Positions 19,052 to 28,664 of a stretch of DNA of 64,000 nt are shown piece by piece (the stretch's first letter is position 1; every line of letters begins with the position of its first letter). The stretch spans positions 4,339,083-4,403,082 of the forward strand of contig NZ_AP018207.1 of the NCBI RefSeq assembly GCF_002367995.1. The letters are read 5' to 3'. The notes beneath the pieces were generated by a model. The model worked only from the letters and a program-made list of their open reading frames with translations, was not told the DNA's origin and made no database searches. The position numbers and the translations under genes were made by a program. Origin of the DNA: Calothrix brevissima NIES-22 (GTDB taxonomy: Bacteria > Cyanobacteriota > Cyanobacteriia > Cyanobacteriales > Nostocaceae).

Positions 19052-20107
19052 ATGAATCTGGTTGTACTCCAGAATTGGCTGGACAATGCTTCCTTTGCTG
19101 TCTTATTCCTCACCATGCTGGTGTATTGGGTAGGGGCGGCTTTTCCGAATCTGCCGGCCTTTGCTGCTTTGGGGACAGCTGGAATGGCGATCGCTAATTT
19201 GTGTATAGCTACCTTATTAGGGGCGCGATGGATCGAAGCTGGCTATTTTCCCCTGAGTAATTTGTATGAATCTCTGTTTTTCTTGACTTGGGGGATTACA
19301 ACAATTCATTTGATTGCCGAAAATTCTAGTCGCAGTCGCTTGGTGGGTGTGGTTACTGCGCCTGTGGCGATGGGGATTACAGCTTTTGCGGCTTTAACAT
19401 TACCATCGCAAATGCAAGTGTCAGAACCTTTGGTACCGGCACTCAAGTCTAATTGGCTGATGATGCACGTTAGCGTGATGATGTTAAGTTACGCTACTTT
19501 GATGGTGGGTTCTTTGTTAGCGATCGCATTTTTGATTGTCACTCGCGGTCAAAAGATCCAACTACAAGGCAGTTCTGTTGGTACTGGTGGCTATCGCAGC
19601 AATGGTTATAAGTTACGCAAAGCCGGTGAATTAGTCACGGAACCACAAGTACCTGTGGCTGACAATAATGGTTTTGTGCGCTACGAAAGCAATAGCAATG
19701 GTAATGGTAAAACCGCCGTTTTAGATTTAGTTACTGCACCTCAATCAGAAACTATTACATCTGCTGAACCTCTTTCACCTCAGCGTCTAAATTTAGCTGA
19801 AACTCTAGATAACATCAGTTATCGCATTATTGGTTTGGGATTTCCTTTATTAACAATTGGGATTATTGCTGGTGCGGTTTGGGCTAATGAAGCATGGGGT
19901 TCTTATTGGAGTTGGGACCCGAAAGAAACTTGGGCATTAATTACTTGGTTATTTTTCGCGGCTTATCTTCATGCGAGAATTACTCGTGGTTGGCAAGGTC
20001 GTCGTCCGGCAATTTTAGCGGCGAGTGGTTTGGTTGTAATTTGGATTTGCTATTTGGGTGTGAATCTTTTAGGTAAGGGTTTACATTCTTACGGTTGGTT
20101 TTTCTAA
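19052..20107 (+). CDS. ccsA: cytochrome c biogenesis protein CcsA
   Basis: 351 residues, polytopic. It carries the haem-handling WWD motif [13 protein letters not shown] (282-294) and conserved histidines, including the one in [10 protein letters not shown]. This is the CcsA/ResC partner of System II, which delivers and attaches haem to apocytochromes in the thylakoid lumen or periplasm (cytochromes f, c6, c550). A hydrophilic insert (about 170-245) before the WWD domain is variable in the family. Ccs1 is not in the window. A terminator follows. Confidence 0.93.
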   Translation: MNLVVLQNWLDNASFAVLFLTMLVYWVGAAFPNLPAFAALGTAGMAIANLCIATLLGARWIEAGYFPLSNLYESLFFLTWGITTIHLIAENSSRSRLVGVVTAPVAMGITAFAALTLPSQMQVSEPLVPALKSNWLMMHVSVMMLSYATLMVGSLLAIAFLIVTRGQKIQLQGSSVGTGGYRSNGYKLRKAGELVTEPQVPVADNNGFVRYESNSNGNGKTAVLDLVTAPQSETITSAEPLSPQRLNLAETLDNISYRIIGLGFPLLTIGIIAGAVWANEAWGSYWSWDPKETWALITWLFFAAYLHARITRGWQGRRPAILAASGLVVIWICYLGVNLLGKGLHSYGWFF

Positions 20108-20160
20108 TTCAGAAGGCAGAAGGCAGGAGGCAGAAGGCAGAAGGTTATTCTCATTAATAA

Positions 20161-20192
20161 AAAACTCCACCCACAAGGGAATGGAGTTTTTT
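20161..20192 (+). terminator. Rho-independent terminator of ccsA
   Basis: AAAACTCCA ... TGGAGTTTTTT stem with a CCCACAAGGGAA loop and a T-run, 54 bp after the ccsA stop. Confidence 0.8.
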
Positions 20193-20222
20193 ATAAAATT
20201 CTGTATTTAGTTGTTAATTAAT

Positions 20223-20843
20223 ATGGTTCAAATTCCAGTTCAGAAATTAAGTTTTACGGATTTTTTAGAACAGTATCCTGATGGTTCTGGGATTTATGAA
20301 TTGGTAAATGGAGAGATTATCAAAGTGGAACCGACTAGGGCGCATAAGAATGTAGCAAGATTTATTATGTTGGGCTTTAATGATGAAATTCGCCGCTTAA
20401 ATCTTGACTATATTGCTGATAAAGATGTGGTTGTAAGAACATTTTCTAGTACGGGAGAAGAACAAGGTAGAAATCCTGATGTGGGTGTAGTTAAAGCATC
20501 TCAGTGGAATAGTAATGTGTTAGCTTATGGGGCGTTAATTGAGCCGATTCAACTGGCTGTGGAAGTGACTTCAACTAATTGGGACGATGATTATATTGAT
20601 AAATTAGATGAGTATCAACGCCTTGGTATTCTTGAATATTGGATTGTGGATTATTTAGCGATCGCTTCTCGTGCTTATCTCGGTAATCCTAAATTACCTA
20701 CGGTGTTTGTTTATCAATTAATTGATGGACAATATCAAGTGCAAAAATTTACAGGTAATGACAGGATTATTTCTGCAACTTTCCCAGAATTACAAATTAC
20801 TATTAAACAAATTGTAGATTCTAGTCAAATCCAAAAACTTTAA
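20223..20843 (+). CDS. Uma2 family (DUF820) putative endonuclease
   Basis: About 206 residues of the Uma2 / PD-(D/E)XK superfamily, very abundant in cyanobacteria. It shows YELVNGEIIKVEP near the N-terminus, GRNPDVGVV (the PD element) and LAVEVTSTNWDDDYIDKLDEYQRLGILEYWIVD. The E-x-K position reads EVT. The ATG at 20223 is preferred over an upstream TTG. The cellular role of the family is unknown. It is a single gene behind the ccsA terminator. Confidence 0.88.
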   Translation: MVQIPVQKLSFTDFLEQYPDGSGIYELVNGEIIKVEPTRAHKNVARFIMLGFNDEIRRLNLDYIADKDVVVRTFSSTGEEQGRNPDVGVVKASQWNSNVLAYGALIEPIQLAVEVTSTNWDDDYIDKLDEYQRLGILEYWIVDYLAIASRAYLGNPKLPTVFVYQLIDGQYQVQKFTGNDRIISATFPELQITIKQIVDSSQIQKL

Positions 20844-20994
20844 TTTTTATTTTTAGGACTTACGCACAAATCCTCTCAAACTCTTATTCTCTGTGAACTC
20901 TGTGTCCTCTGCGGTACCCTTCGGGAAGCCGCTAGCGCGTCTACAATTTTCTGTTACCTTTGCGTAACTACTGATTTCTTATCAAAAGACATTT
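20844..20994. repeat. dispersed repeat between Uma2 gene and small ORF
   Basis: CTCTGTG / CCTCTGCGG direct repeats followed by a palindromic segment (GCGGTACCCTTCGGGAAGCC). Similar pieces occur at 51900-51935 and 59380-59410. Confidence 0.6.
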
Positions 20995-21246
20995 TTACCA
21001 CTTTAAATAAGCAGCTTCAATTCCCTGTTCGCGCTTAATTTTGCTATCTTTTTCAAACCAAGCAATTACCTGTGCTGTTGTTAAATCTTCTATAGTCACA
21101 CCATATTCTTGGGCAATATGTGTTAAAAGCTTCAGGGATGAAATTGTCAATCTTGTTAAAAATTTTTCTGAAGAAGATAACAAAGCTGCGTCTACTTTTG
21201 CTGATTCTTCTAAACTTAAAAATTGTTCTGATGGAGAATTTGTCAT
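20995..21246 (-). CDS. conserved small protein, unknown function
   Basis: 83 residues, mostly helical and amphipathic, with no membrane segment or known motif (LSLEESAKVDAALLSSSEKFLTRLTISSLKLLTHIAQEYG). It looks like a real soluble protein by composition. It lies downstream of sufR on the same strand, separated by 76 bp of short tandem repeats, and its start codon sits at the edge of those repeats. Function unknown. Confidence 0.6.
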   Translation of the reverse strand: MTNSPSEQFLSLEESAKVDAALLSSSEKFLTRLTISSLKLLTHIAQEYGVTIEDLTTAQVIAWFEKDSKIKREQGIEAAYLKW

Positions 21247-21322
21247 TGGTCAGTAGTCAGTGATCAGTGGTCATTATATCTTCCTTGTCCTCCTTGTCCT
21301 CCTTGTCCTCCTTGTCCCCCTT
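21247..21322. repeat. short tandem repeats downstream of sufR
   Basis: CAGTGGTCA-type repeats followed by four CCTTGTCCT nonamers. It belongs to the same nonamer family as 18849, 46840 and 62279. Confidence 0.85.
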
Positions 21323-22003
21323 CTATTCCCGCGCTTGGACTAAATATCCACAGCGATGCTCACCGTTAATAATCCAGTGGGTGCGCTCGACTGTACAATC
21401 GGGGAGGACTGCGGCGAACATTTCTAGTTCATGACCGCAAACGCTAGGAAAGGATTCGGCAACATTAGAAATAGCACATTTATGCTCAATGAAGAGAAAG
21501 CGATCGCTCTTTGTGGAATCATCAGGCTCTACAGCATGATACTCTGCCATGAAGCCTTCTGCTTTTCTAAATTCTACTAAATTGGCGACTCGTTCTTTGA
21601 GGGAACCGTTACCCAAGCGATCGCGATATTCTTGGGCTTTGCGTTCCCATTGTTTCTGTAAAATGTTCTTAACTTGGTCTTTGCCTACGGTTTCTGCTAA
21701 AGTATCCAGCAGGGAAACAGCAAAATTTCCGTAACTATCACCCAAGCGATCGCTATCTTGACGATACAGGCGATCGCGTCCTCTAGAACTCAGTTGGTAT
21801 ACATGCTGCGGTCTCCCCATCCCCGCTTGTACCATTGTTGAATATAAAATTAACTCTTCGGCCTCCAAATCCTTAAGATGGCGGCGAATCGCTTGCGGAC
21901 TAATATCCAACTCTTCGGCTAGCTCAAAAGCGGTGGCTTGTGAGTGTTTCAGGAGATACTCTAGAATATCTTGCTTCGTTGAGGACTGGTGGGTAGTCGT
22001 CAT
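21323..22003 (-). CDS. sufR: SufR, Fe-S-sensing repressor of the suf operon
   Basis: 226 residues. The N-terminal winged helix-turn-helix of the DeoR/ArsR-like type (QDILEYLLKHSQATAFELAEELDISPQAIRRHL) is followed by the cluster-binding motif C176-x12-C189-x13-C203-x14-C218, exactly the SufR spacing. SufR binds a [4Fe-4S] cluster and represses sufBCDS and itself when cluster supply is adequate. It is divergent from sufB, and the 246-bp gap contains two CAAC-N6-GTTG operators. Assignment is firm. Confidence 0.97.
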   Translation of the reverse strand: MTTTHQSSTKQDILEYLLKHSQATAFELAEELDISPQAIRRHLKDLEAEELILYSTMVQAGMGRPQHVYQLSSRGRDRLYRQDSDRLGDSYGNFAVSLLDTLAETVGKDQVKNILQKQWERKAQEYRDRLGNGSLKERVANLVEFRKAEGFMAEYHAVEPDDSTKSDRFLFIEHKCAISNVAESFPSVCGHELEMFAAVLPDCTVERTHWIINGEHRCGYLVQARE

Positions 22004-22062
22004 CTTCTCTGCTAGACGCTGCGCGAACGTCCCAAAAAATTTATTTGAAAATTTGACTTTAA

Positions 22063-22076
22063 CAACATTGTTGTTG
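22063..22076. promoter_or_regulatory. SufR operator 1
   Basis: CAAC-ATTGTT-GTTG, which matches the SufR recognition pattern CAAC-N6-GTTG. It lies 60 bp before the sufR start. Confidence 0.8.
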
Positions 22077-22107
22077 TTAATCTAGCGTAAAATGAAGATA
22101 AGTTAAA

Positions 22108-22121
22108 CAACAAGGATGTTG
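22108..22121. promoter_or_regulatory. SufR operator 2
   Basis: CAAC-AAGGAT-GTTG, embedded in the longer palindrome AACAAC-N6-GTTGTT. It is centred 45 bp from operator 1 and on the sufB side. Confidence 0.82.
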
Positions 22122-22249
22122 TTTTAGTCTTCATCCTTATTCTAACAGCCGTGTAACCACTCTGTAACCCCAGATGGGAATCGGCTACAAAACCAAGCCC
22201 GTCTCCCATCCTGAAGAGAGATTCCAACGAACACGAGAGATTACTACCG

Positions 22250-23689
22250 ATGAGCGCCACTGTCAAAACCTTAGTCAACCAACCTTACAAGTATGGCTTC
22301 GTCACTGATATTGAAGCCGACACTATTCCGCGTGGACTAAACGAGGACATTATCCGCTTGATATCCGCCAAGAAGAATGAGCCGGAATTCATGCTGGAGT
22401 TTCGCCTCAGAGCGTATCGCCAGTGGCTGAAAATGACAGAACCTACTTGGCCTAATGTCAAGTATCCCCCCATAAATTATCAGGATATCATTTACTATTC
22501 CGCGCCGAAACAGAAAAAACAAAAGCTGGAAAGTTTGGATGAGGTAGATCCCACTTTACTAGAAACCTTTGAAAAGCTAGGTATTCCCCTATCTGAACAA
22601 AAGCGTCTAGCCAATGTTGCTGTTGATGCAATTTTTGATAGCGTTTCCGTCGCCACTACATTTAAGGAAAAGCTAGCGAAAGATGGCGTCATTTTCTGTT
22701 CCATTTCCGAAGCATTGCGGGAACATCCAGAATTGATCAAAAAATATCTGGGTAGCGTGGTTCCGGTAGCTGATAATTACTTTGCGGCTTTGAACGCTGC
22801 TGTATTTAGCGATGGTTCTTTTGTCTATATTCCTAAAGGCGTAAAATGCCCAATGGAACTTTCTACCTACTTCCGCATCAACTCTGGTGATACGGGACAA
22901 TTTGAGCGCACGTTGATTGTGGCTGAAGAAGGTAGCTATGTTTCCTACCTGGAAGGTTGTACTGCGCCAATGTATGACAGCAACCAACTTCATGCGGCGG
23001 TTGTGGAATTGGTAGCTTTAGATAACGCGGAAATTAAATATTCCACAGTGCAAAACTGGTACGCTGGTGATGCTAACGGTAAAGGTGGAATTTATAACTT
23101 TGTTACCAAGCGCGGTTTGTGTCAGGGTGTAAATTCTAAGATTTCCTGGACGCAAGTAGAAACAGGTTCAGCAATTACTTGGAAGTATCCTAGCTGCGTG
23201 TTGGTGGGTGATAATTCTGTGGGTGAATTTTACTCGGTGGCGCTGACAAATAATATGCAGCAAGCTGACACCGGGACGAAGATGATTCATGTTGGTAAAA
23301 ATACTCGCAGTACAATTATTTCTAAGGGTATCTCTGCTGGTAACTCTAGTAACAGCTATCGCGGTTTGGTAAAAGTTAATCCGAAAGCTGAAGGCGCGAG
23401 AAACTATTCCCAGTGCGACTCGATGCTAATTGGCGATAATGCCCATGCCAATACTTTCCCTTATATTCAAGTACAAAATAATACGGCGAAGGTGGAGCAT
23501 GAGGCTTCTACGTCGAAGATTGGCGAGGATCAGCTATTCTACTTTGCGCAACGAGGAATTTCTGCGGAAGATGCTGTTTCGATGATGATTAGCGGCTTCT
23601 GTAAGGATGTGTTTAATCAGCTACCGATGGAATTTGCGGTGGAAGCTGATAAGTTATTGAGCCTGAAGTTAGAAGGTTCTGTTGGGTAA
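22250..23689 (+). CDS. sufB: Fe-S cluster assembly scaffold SufB
   Basis: 479 residues, standard length. SufB forms the SufBCD scaffold on which Fe-S clusters are built. Typical stretches are [20 protein letters not shown]-like (residues around 195), [14 protein letters not shown] and the conserved C-terminal beta-helix with [16 protein letters not shown]. It is first gene of sufB-sufC-sufD-sufS, under SufR control. The start is ATG at 22250. Confidence 0.98.
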   Translation: MSATVKTLVNQPYKYGFVTDIEADTIPRGLNEDIIRLISAKKNEPEFMLEFRLRAYRQWLKMTEPTWPNVKYPPINYQDIIYYSAPKQKKQKLESLDEVDPTLLETFEKLGIPLSEQKRLANVAVDAIFDSVSVATTFKEKLAKDGVIFCSISEALREHPELIKKYLGSVVPVADNYFAALNAAVFSDGSFVYIPKGVKCPMELSTYFRINSGDTGQFERTLIVAEEGSYVSYLEGCTAPMYDSNQLHAAVVELVALDNAEIKYSTVQNWYAGDANGKGGIYNFVTKRGLCQGVNSKISWTQVETGSAITWKYPSCVLVGDNSVGEFYSVALTNNMQQADTGTKMIHVGKNTRSTIISKGISAGNSSNSYRGLVKVNPKAEGARNYSQCDSMLIGDNAHANTFPYIQVQNNTAKVEHEASTSKIGEDQLFYFAQRGISAEDAVSMMISGFCKDVFNQLPMEFAVEADKLLSLKLEGSVG

Positions 23690-23778
23690 TTCTCCAGCCA
23701 TAGATTAAGAGAATTTATCTCACGCAAAGGCGCAAAGGCGCAAAGAAGACGAAGAGAGAACAGATAGAGAGAGAGAAC

Positions 23779-24567
23779 ATGATTATTGAAAATAGTGAAG
23801 TTGTTTTGTCAGTTAAGGATCTGACAGCGACTGTTGATGGAACGCCGATTCTTAAGGGTGTGAATCTGGAAGTTCGTGCGGGCGAAATTCATGCGATTAT
23901 GGGGCCGAATGGTTCTGGTAAAAGTACTTTTTCTAAAGTATTGGCTGGACATCCAGCATATCAGGTGACTGGTGGTGAGGTAATTTTTCAAGGACAAAAT
24001 CTGCTGGAATTGGAACCGGAGGAACGTGCTAGAACGGGTGTGTTTTTGGCGTTTCAATATCCTTTAGAAATTCCTGGCGTCAGCAATTTAGATTTCTTGC
24101 GGGTAGCTTATAATTCTCGCCGCAAAGCACAGGGTTTGGAAGAACTGGATGCGTTTGATTTTGACGATTTGGTAGAGGAAAAGTTGGAAGTGGTGAAGAT
24201 GAATCCCGCTTTCCTCAACCGCAGTGTCAATGAAGGTTTTTCTGGTGGTGAGAAGAAGCGCAATGAAATTTTGCAAATGGCGCTGCTGGAACCAAAGTTA
24301 GCAATTTTGGATGAAACTGATTCTGGTTTAGATATTGATGCGCTGAAAATTGTGGCGAATGGGGTGAATCAATTAGCCAGTCCGGAAAATGCGACGATTA
24401 TGATTACCCACTATCAGCGTTTGCTTGACTATATTGTGCCTGACTTTGTGCATGTGATGGCGTATGGCAGAATTCTTACTAGTGGTGGTAAGGAGTTGGC
24501 GCTAGAGTTGGAGTCTCGCGGTTATGACTGGATTTTGGAAGAAGCTGCGGTTGAGGTGGGTGTGTAA
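23779..24567 (+). CDS. sufC: Fe-S assembly ATPase SufC
   Basis: 262 residues, ABC-type ATPase that powers the SufBCD scaffold. Walker A is GPNGSGKST (42-50), the Q-loop FQYP, signature [10 protein letters not shown] and Walker [13 protein letters not shown]. The usual SufC feature of a Glu-Thr after the Walker B Asp (DETDSGLD) is present. The stop and the sufD start overlap by one base (TAATG), so the two are translationally coupled. GCGCAAAG repeats lie just upstream (23722-23745). Confidence 0.98.
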   Translation: MIIENSEVVLSVKDLTATVDGTPILKGVNLEVRAGEIHAIMGPNGSGKSTFSKVLAGHPAYQVTGGEVIFQGQNLLELEPEERARTGVFLAFQYPLEIPGVSNLDFLRVAYNSRRKAQGLEELDAFDFDDLVEEKLEVVKMNPAFLNRSVNEGFSGGEKKRNEILQMALLEPKLAILDETDSGLDIDALKIVANGVNQLASPENATIMITHYQRLLDYIVPDFVHVMAYGRILTSGGKELALELESRGYDWILEEAAVEVGV

Positions 24568-25916
24568 TGACTATTCAAGTTTCTCCCAGTTCGATAGCTA
24601 ATTTGTTGGATCAGGATGATTATCTGACTGGGTTATTAAGTCGGGTAAGTCAAGAAACAGCAGCAGGTTGGTTAGAAGGTTTACGTCAAGGTGCTGCTAA
24701 TTGGGTAAGTCATTCGCATATCCCTACCACCCGTGAGGAAGAATGGCGCTTTACTGATTTGTCAGGTTTGCGCAAGGTGGAATTTCAGTTAGGGAAGCAA
24801 GTTTTTACTGATATTTCGGCGTTTGCTTTACCGGAAGCGGCGAATAGTCGTTTGGTGTTTGTTAATGGTGTGTATGCGCCGGAGTTATCGGCTATTGATT
24901 TACCTCAGGGTGTGGTTGTCGGGAATTTGACGGCTTTAGCGGATGAGGTACAGGCAGGAATTAGCAAGTATTTGGCTAAAACTGAGGGCGCGCAAGAGGT
25001 TTTTACGGCGCTGAATACTGCTGGCTTGGCTGATGTGGCAGTGGTATTGGTGAGAAAGAATGTAGTAGTTGACACGCCGATTCATTTGTTGTTTGTTTCT
25101 GTTGCTGGGGAAGAAGCGACGATTTCTCAGCCGCGTTGTTTGGTGGTAGCGGAAAGTGGTTCGCAGGTGACTTTGGTGGAAGAATATGTGAACCGCCAAG
25201 ACGCCAAGTACGCCAAGGAAGAGGAGAGGGTTTATTTTACGAATGCGGTGACGGAGATTTGGCTGGCGGAGAATGCCCAGGTGAGTCACACTAGGGTTGA
25301 GCGGGAAGGTGGAGAGGCTTTTCATGTTGGGAAGACGGCGATCGCTCAGGCGCGTGATAGTCGCTATACTTGTAACGCGATTAGTTTTGGTGGGAAGCTG
25401 TCACGCCATAATTTAGAGGTTTTGCAAACTGGCGAGCAAACGGAAACCACTCTCAACGGTTTGACAATGATTTTTGGGAATCAGTTAGCTGATACTCACA
25501 GTGCGATCGCGCTGAATCATCCCTATGGTAAAAGTGAACAGTTGCATAAGTGTATTGTAGGCGATCGCGCTCATGCAGTATTTAACGGTAAGGTTTTTGT
25601 GCCTAAGCCAGCACAGCTAACAAACGCAGCCCAATTAAACCGGAATTTGCTACTATCATCTAAAGCGAGAGTTGATACCAAACCTCAACTGGAAATTACC
25701 GCAGATAATGTCAAGTGCGCTCACGGTGCTACTGTTAGCCAGTTGGAAGATGATGAAATATTTTATCTGCAAAGCCGGGGAATTGACCAAAATGCTGCCC
25801 GGAACTTATTAATTAACGCTTTTGCTGCCGAAATCATCAATAAAATCCCCGTTGCTTCCCTGCGACAAAGCCTATTAACCACAGTCAATAGTCTTAAGTC
25901 ATCCAATGACAAATGA
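24567..25916 (+). CDS. sufD: Fe-S assembly protein SufD
   Basis: 449 residues, the SufB-like partner in SufBCD. The C-terminal core (FGNQLADTHSAIALNHPYGKSEQLHKCIVGDRAHAVFNGKV) is typical. Residues 209-221 (NRQDAKYAKEEER) are encoded by a dispersed DNA repeat at 25191-25229 that also occurs between genes at 59331 and 63301. They sit between two conserved strands and look like an in-frame insertion that the fold tolerates. The last residues (SSNDK) and the stop codon come from TGACAAA-type short repeats. Confidence 0.95.
   Translation: MTIQVSPSSIANLLDQDDYLTGLLSRVSQETAAGWLEGLRQGAANWVSHSHIPTTREEEWRFTDLSGLRKVEFQLGKQVFTDISAFALPEAANSRLVFVNGVYAPELSAIDLPQGVVVGNLTALADEVQAGISKYLAKTEGAQEVFTALNTAGLADVAVVLVRKNVVVDTPIHLLFVSVAGEEATISQPRCLVVAESGSQVTLVEEYVNRQDAKYAKEEERVYFTNAVTEIWLAENAQVSHTRVEREGGEAFHVGKTAIAQARDSRYTCNAISFGGKLSRHNLEVLQTGEQTETTLNGLTMIFGNQLADTHSAIALNHPYGKSEQLHKCIVGDRAHAVFNGKVFVPKPAQLTNAAQLNRNLLLSSKARVDTKPQLEITADNVKCAHGATVSQLEDDEIFYLQSRGIDQNAARNLLINAFAAEIINKIPVASLRQSLLTTVNSLKSSNDK
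25191..25222. repeat. dispersed repeat inside sufD
   Basis: A 31-bp block beginning GAACCGCCAAGACGCCAAG is identical, on the opposite strand, to 63299-63331, and differs by one base in the part shared with 59331-59360. In sufD it is read in frame without a stop. Confidence 0.85.
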
Positions 25917-25947
25917 CTAATGACTAATGACAAATGACTAATCACCA
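25905..25947. repeat. ATGACAA/ATGACTA short tandem repeat at the sufD-sufS junction
   Basis: Heptamers of the AATGACA / ATGACTA type. They supply the sufD stop codon and end directly at the sufS start codon (25948). Confidence 0.85.
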
Positions 25948-27210
25948 ATGACATTTACTTCTACCAAAACCCTAGCCGATTTAGTTCGTGCTGACTTCCC
26001 GATTTTGCATCAGGAAGTCAACGGTAAACCCCTCGTTTACCTGGATAATGCTGCTACTTCCCAAAAACCTCTTCAAGTATTAAATACACTGCGAGATTAT
26101 TATCAGCAGTATAATGCCAACGTGCATCGAGGCGCGCATATTCTCAGCGCTCAAGCTACTGATGCTTATGAAGGTGCTAGAGATAAAGTTGCTAAATTTA
26201 TCAACGCTGCTTCGCGTCAAGAAATTGTTTACACCCGCAACGCGAGTGAAGCAATTAACTTGGTAGCTTACAGCTGGGGAATGAATAATTTACAGCCAGG
26301 AGATGAGATTATTCTGTCGGTGATGGAACACCACAGTAATATAGTTCCTTGGCAATTTGTATCCCAAAAAACGGGTGCGGTACTGAAATTTGTCGAACTG
26401 ACTCCCGAACAAACTTTTGATTTTGAACAGTTCAAAACACTAATTTCTGCTAAAACTAAATTAGTGTCAGTCGTTCATGTTTCTAACACCTTGGGTTGTA
26501 TAAATCCAGTGAAAGAAATAGCTGCGATCGCTCACAGATACGGTGCGAAATTCTTAATGGATGCTTGCCAAAGTGTCCCTCATATGCATATTGATGTGCA
26601 AGATATTGACTGTGATTGGTTAGTCGCCTCCGGTCATAAAATGTGCGCCCCAACTGGGATAGGCTTTTTGTATGGCAAATTAGAACTGTTAGAATCTATG
26701 CCGCCATTTTTTGGTGGTGGTGAGATGATTGCTGAAGTATATTTAGACCATTCCACCTATGCGGAATTACCCCATAAATTTGAAGCGGGTACGCCAGCAA
26801 TTGGGGAAGCGATCGCACTTGGTGCAGCCATCGATTATCTTACTAATATAGGTATGGATAAAATCCATGCTTATGAAGCCGAATTAACAGCTTATTTGTT
26901 TCAACAATTAGCGCAAATTCCCCAAATTCAAATTTACGGGACGAAACCAGATGCTAAAGGAGAAGGTAGAGCCGCTTTAGCCTCATTTACCGTAACAGAT
27001 ATTCATGCCAATGACCTATCTACATTATTAGATCAAGAAGGCGTTGCTATCCGTTCTGGACATCACTGTACTCAACCATTACACCGTTACTTAAATGTGG
27101 CGGGAACTGCAAGAGCAAGTTTATATTTCTACAATACCCGTGAGGAAATTGATATTTTTATCAAGGCTTTGAAGGAGACTATTGACTTTTTTGCCGGAAT
27201 ATTTGCTTAA
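25948..27210 (+). CDS. sufS: cysteine desulfurase SufS
   Basis: 420 residues. PLP enzyme that takes sulfur from cysteine for Fe-S assembly. The PLP lysine is K231 ([10 protein letters not shown]) and the catalytic cysteine is C374 ([11 protein letters not shown]). The short loop around the catalytic Cys is typical of group II SufS. Last gene of the suf operon, followed by a strong terminator. No sufE is present nearby. Confidence 0.98.
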   Translation: MTFTSTKTLADLVRADFPILHQEVNGKPLVYLDNAATSQKPLQVLNTLRDYYQQYNANVHRGAHILSAQATDAYEGARDKVAKFINAASRQEIVYTRNASEAINLVAYSWGMNNLQPGDEIILSVMEHHSNIVPWQFVSQKTGAVLKFVELTPEQTFDFEQFKTLISAKTKLVSVVHVSNTLGCINPVKEIAAIAHRYGAKFLMDACQSVPHMHIDVQDIDCDWLVASGHKMCAPTGIGFLYGKLELLESMPPFFGGGEMIAEVYLDHSTYAELPHKFEAGTPAIGEAIALGAAIDYLTNIGMDKIHAYEAELTAYLFQQLAQIPQIQIYGTKPDAKGEGRAALASFTVTDIHANDLSTLLDQEGVAIRSGHHCTQPLHRYLNVAGTARASLYFYNTREEIDIFIKALKETIDFFAGIFA

Positions 27211-27214
27211 TTTT

Positions 27215-27238
27215 AGCTGGGCAATGCCCAGCTTTTTT
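27215..27238 (+). terminator. Rho-independent terminator of the suf operon
   Basis: AGCTGGGCA/TGCCCAGCT stem followed by TTTTTT, 5 bp after the sufS stop. Confidence 0.9.
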
Positions 27239-27249
27239 AATCTCAAATT

Positions 27250-27546
27250 TTAAACTTTCTCTAACTGTTCAACCTCTGCACCTGCAATTAAATTCTTTAG
27301 ATAGTCGCGGGTTTCAGCGAAGGTTAAATACAAAAAATTGTTGTATTGAACAAGAATTTCGTATTGATCGAGAATGACATTATTAGCATCTTCACGCCAA
27401 CTCAAACCGTAAATTAATCCTAAATTACAAGCCTTGCTTCCCAATTCCCCGATTTCTAAGAGTATCTCTTTATATTCAGGCTTGAGTTTCCCGGTTCTAA
27501 TCATCTCATCAAGTAGGGCTTGATATTCAGTATTCGTTTCGCTCAT
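27250..27546 (-). CDS. hypothetical protein, unknown function
   Basis: About 98 residues from the ATG at 27546 (MSETNTEYQALLDEMIRTGK). The in-frame upstream extension to 27627 has an unlikely composition. The protein is acidic and helical with no known motif (EIGELGSKACNLGLIYGLSWREDANNVILDQYEILVQYNN). It is convergent with sufS and shares its terminator region. It looks like a conserved soluble protein. Confidence 0.6.
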   Translation of the reverse strand: MSETNTEYQALLDEMIRTGKLKPEYKEILLEIGELGSKACNLGLIYGLSWREDANNVILDQYEILVQYNNFLYLTFAETRDYLKNLIAGAEVEQLEKV

Positions 27547-27682
27547 AAATCGTATAAAATTTAGCAACAAGCACCTGTAATTATAACCGCTAAAAATTAA
27601 AATTATGGAATTTGTGCAACATCCCATTTGCTAAAGCAGTTAAAAGCTAACCCTAAACCTGTGCGTTGCCAGAGGTCTATTA

Positions 27683-27816
27683 TTTACAGCAGTTTTCACC
27701 TATTTGAACCACATCTGTCGTAGGGGCACGGCATCCACAATCTTCTCGTATATACAATAATCTTACTGGTGCCGTGCCCCTACAGTGTTGTCTATTTACC
27801 TGAAAATTGCTGTAAA
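27683..27816. mobile_element. nested inverted-repeat element
   Basis: The outer inverted repeat is TTTACAGCAGTTTTCA / TGAAAATTGCTGTAAA (one mismatch pair). Inside lies a perfect 14-bp inverted repeat GTAGGGGCACGGCA / TGCCGTGCCCCTAC at 27720-27733 and 27770-27783. There is no coding capacity. It looks like one miniature element inserted in another. Confidence 0.6.
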
Positions 27817-27902
27817 AGGTAAAATTCAGCAAAAAATACTTATAATCCGATGATCAACTTGATAAGTATATTATGAGTATAGTTGACTTATGAATGGCAA
27901 AA

Positions 27903-28526
27903 CTATTGCAATGTCCATGCAGCTTGGAAAAAGTCACGTTCGCAGAACATTGCATAACGATAGGTAGATTGTACTAACGGTGTAGCGATCGCGTAATTAT
28001 CAACTAAAGTTTCTAATTGTTGTGCTAAAGGTTGAAATTCTGCACTGCTGTAAGTTTGAATCCAGTTTGTATATGCATGATTAGGAATACCATTAATAGC
28101 TAACTGTTCTCCCAAAAAAGCATACAGGCGCATACATGGAGACATTGCCGCCGCCGTTAAACCCACATCTCCACCCCAAGCTGTCGCTAATAAAAAGTCA
28201 GTGTAACGCCGGGTAGCTGCGCCTGGTTCGACAGCCTGTAAGTTAACTCCCCATTGTGCAGCATAGCTTTCATGGAGCTTGAGTTCCTGCAAAACGCCAT
28301 CAGCTAGGGCGTGAAATGTGGTGAATCCCTGCCAATCTGGTGCTTTTGCCGCAGCGACACTGTAAGCACGGGCAAAAGCTTCTAAGAAAAAAGCATCTTG
28401 TCCGACATAATAAGCAAATTTTTCTGACTCAAGACTACCATCAGCTATGCCTTGCACAAAAGGATGCTCTAGACAAGCTAAGACTAAATCTTGATTAACT
28501 GTCCATAATTCAAGGGAGAGAGTCAT
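27903..28526 (-). CDS. tenA: TenA-family protein (thiaminase II-like)
   Basis: 207 residues, all-helical TenA fold. Family features are DAFFLEAFARAYSVAAAKAP, LHESYAAQWGV, the cysteine C131 in AAMSPCMRLYAFLGE (nucleophile position in TenA_C enzymes) and CERDFFQAAW near the end. TenA hydrolyses the pyrimidine half of degraded thiamine for salvage. The start ATG lies at the edge of a CAGTTGT repeat block. No thi genes are adjacent. Confidence 0.85.
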   Translation of the reverse strand: MTLSLELWTVNQDLVLACLEHPFVQGIADGSLESEKFAYYVGQDAFFLEAFARAYSVAAAKAPDWQGFTTFHALADGVLQELKLHESYAAQWGVNLQAVEPGAATRRYTDFLLATAWGGDVGLTAAAMSPCMRLYAFLGEQLAINGIPNHAYTNWIQTYSSAEFQPLAQQLETLVDNYAIATPLVQSTYRYAMFCERDFFQAAWTLQ

Positions 28527-28664
28527 TTGTCAGTTGTCAGTTGTCAGTTGTCAGTTGTTATTAGGCATTAGGCATTAGCCATTAGGCAATATTTATTCGT
28601 CCTCTGCTTCCTTGTCTCCCTTGTCTCCCTTGTCTCCCTTGTCCTCCTTGTCTCCCTTATCGCC
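28527..28664. repeat. short tandem repeats between tenA and the pentapeptide gene
   Basis: Three repeat types in a row: TCAGTTG heptamers, GCATTAG heptamers and CCTTGTCTC nonamers. No gene. Confidence 0.85.
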
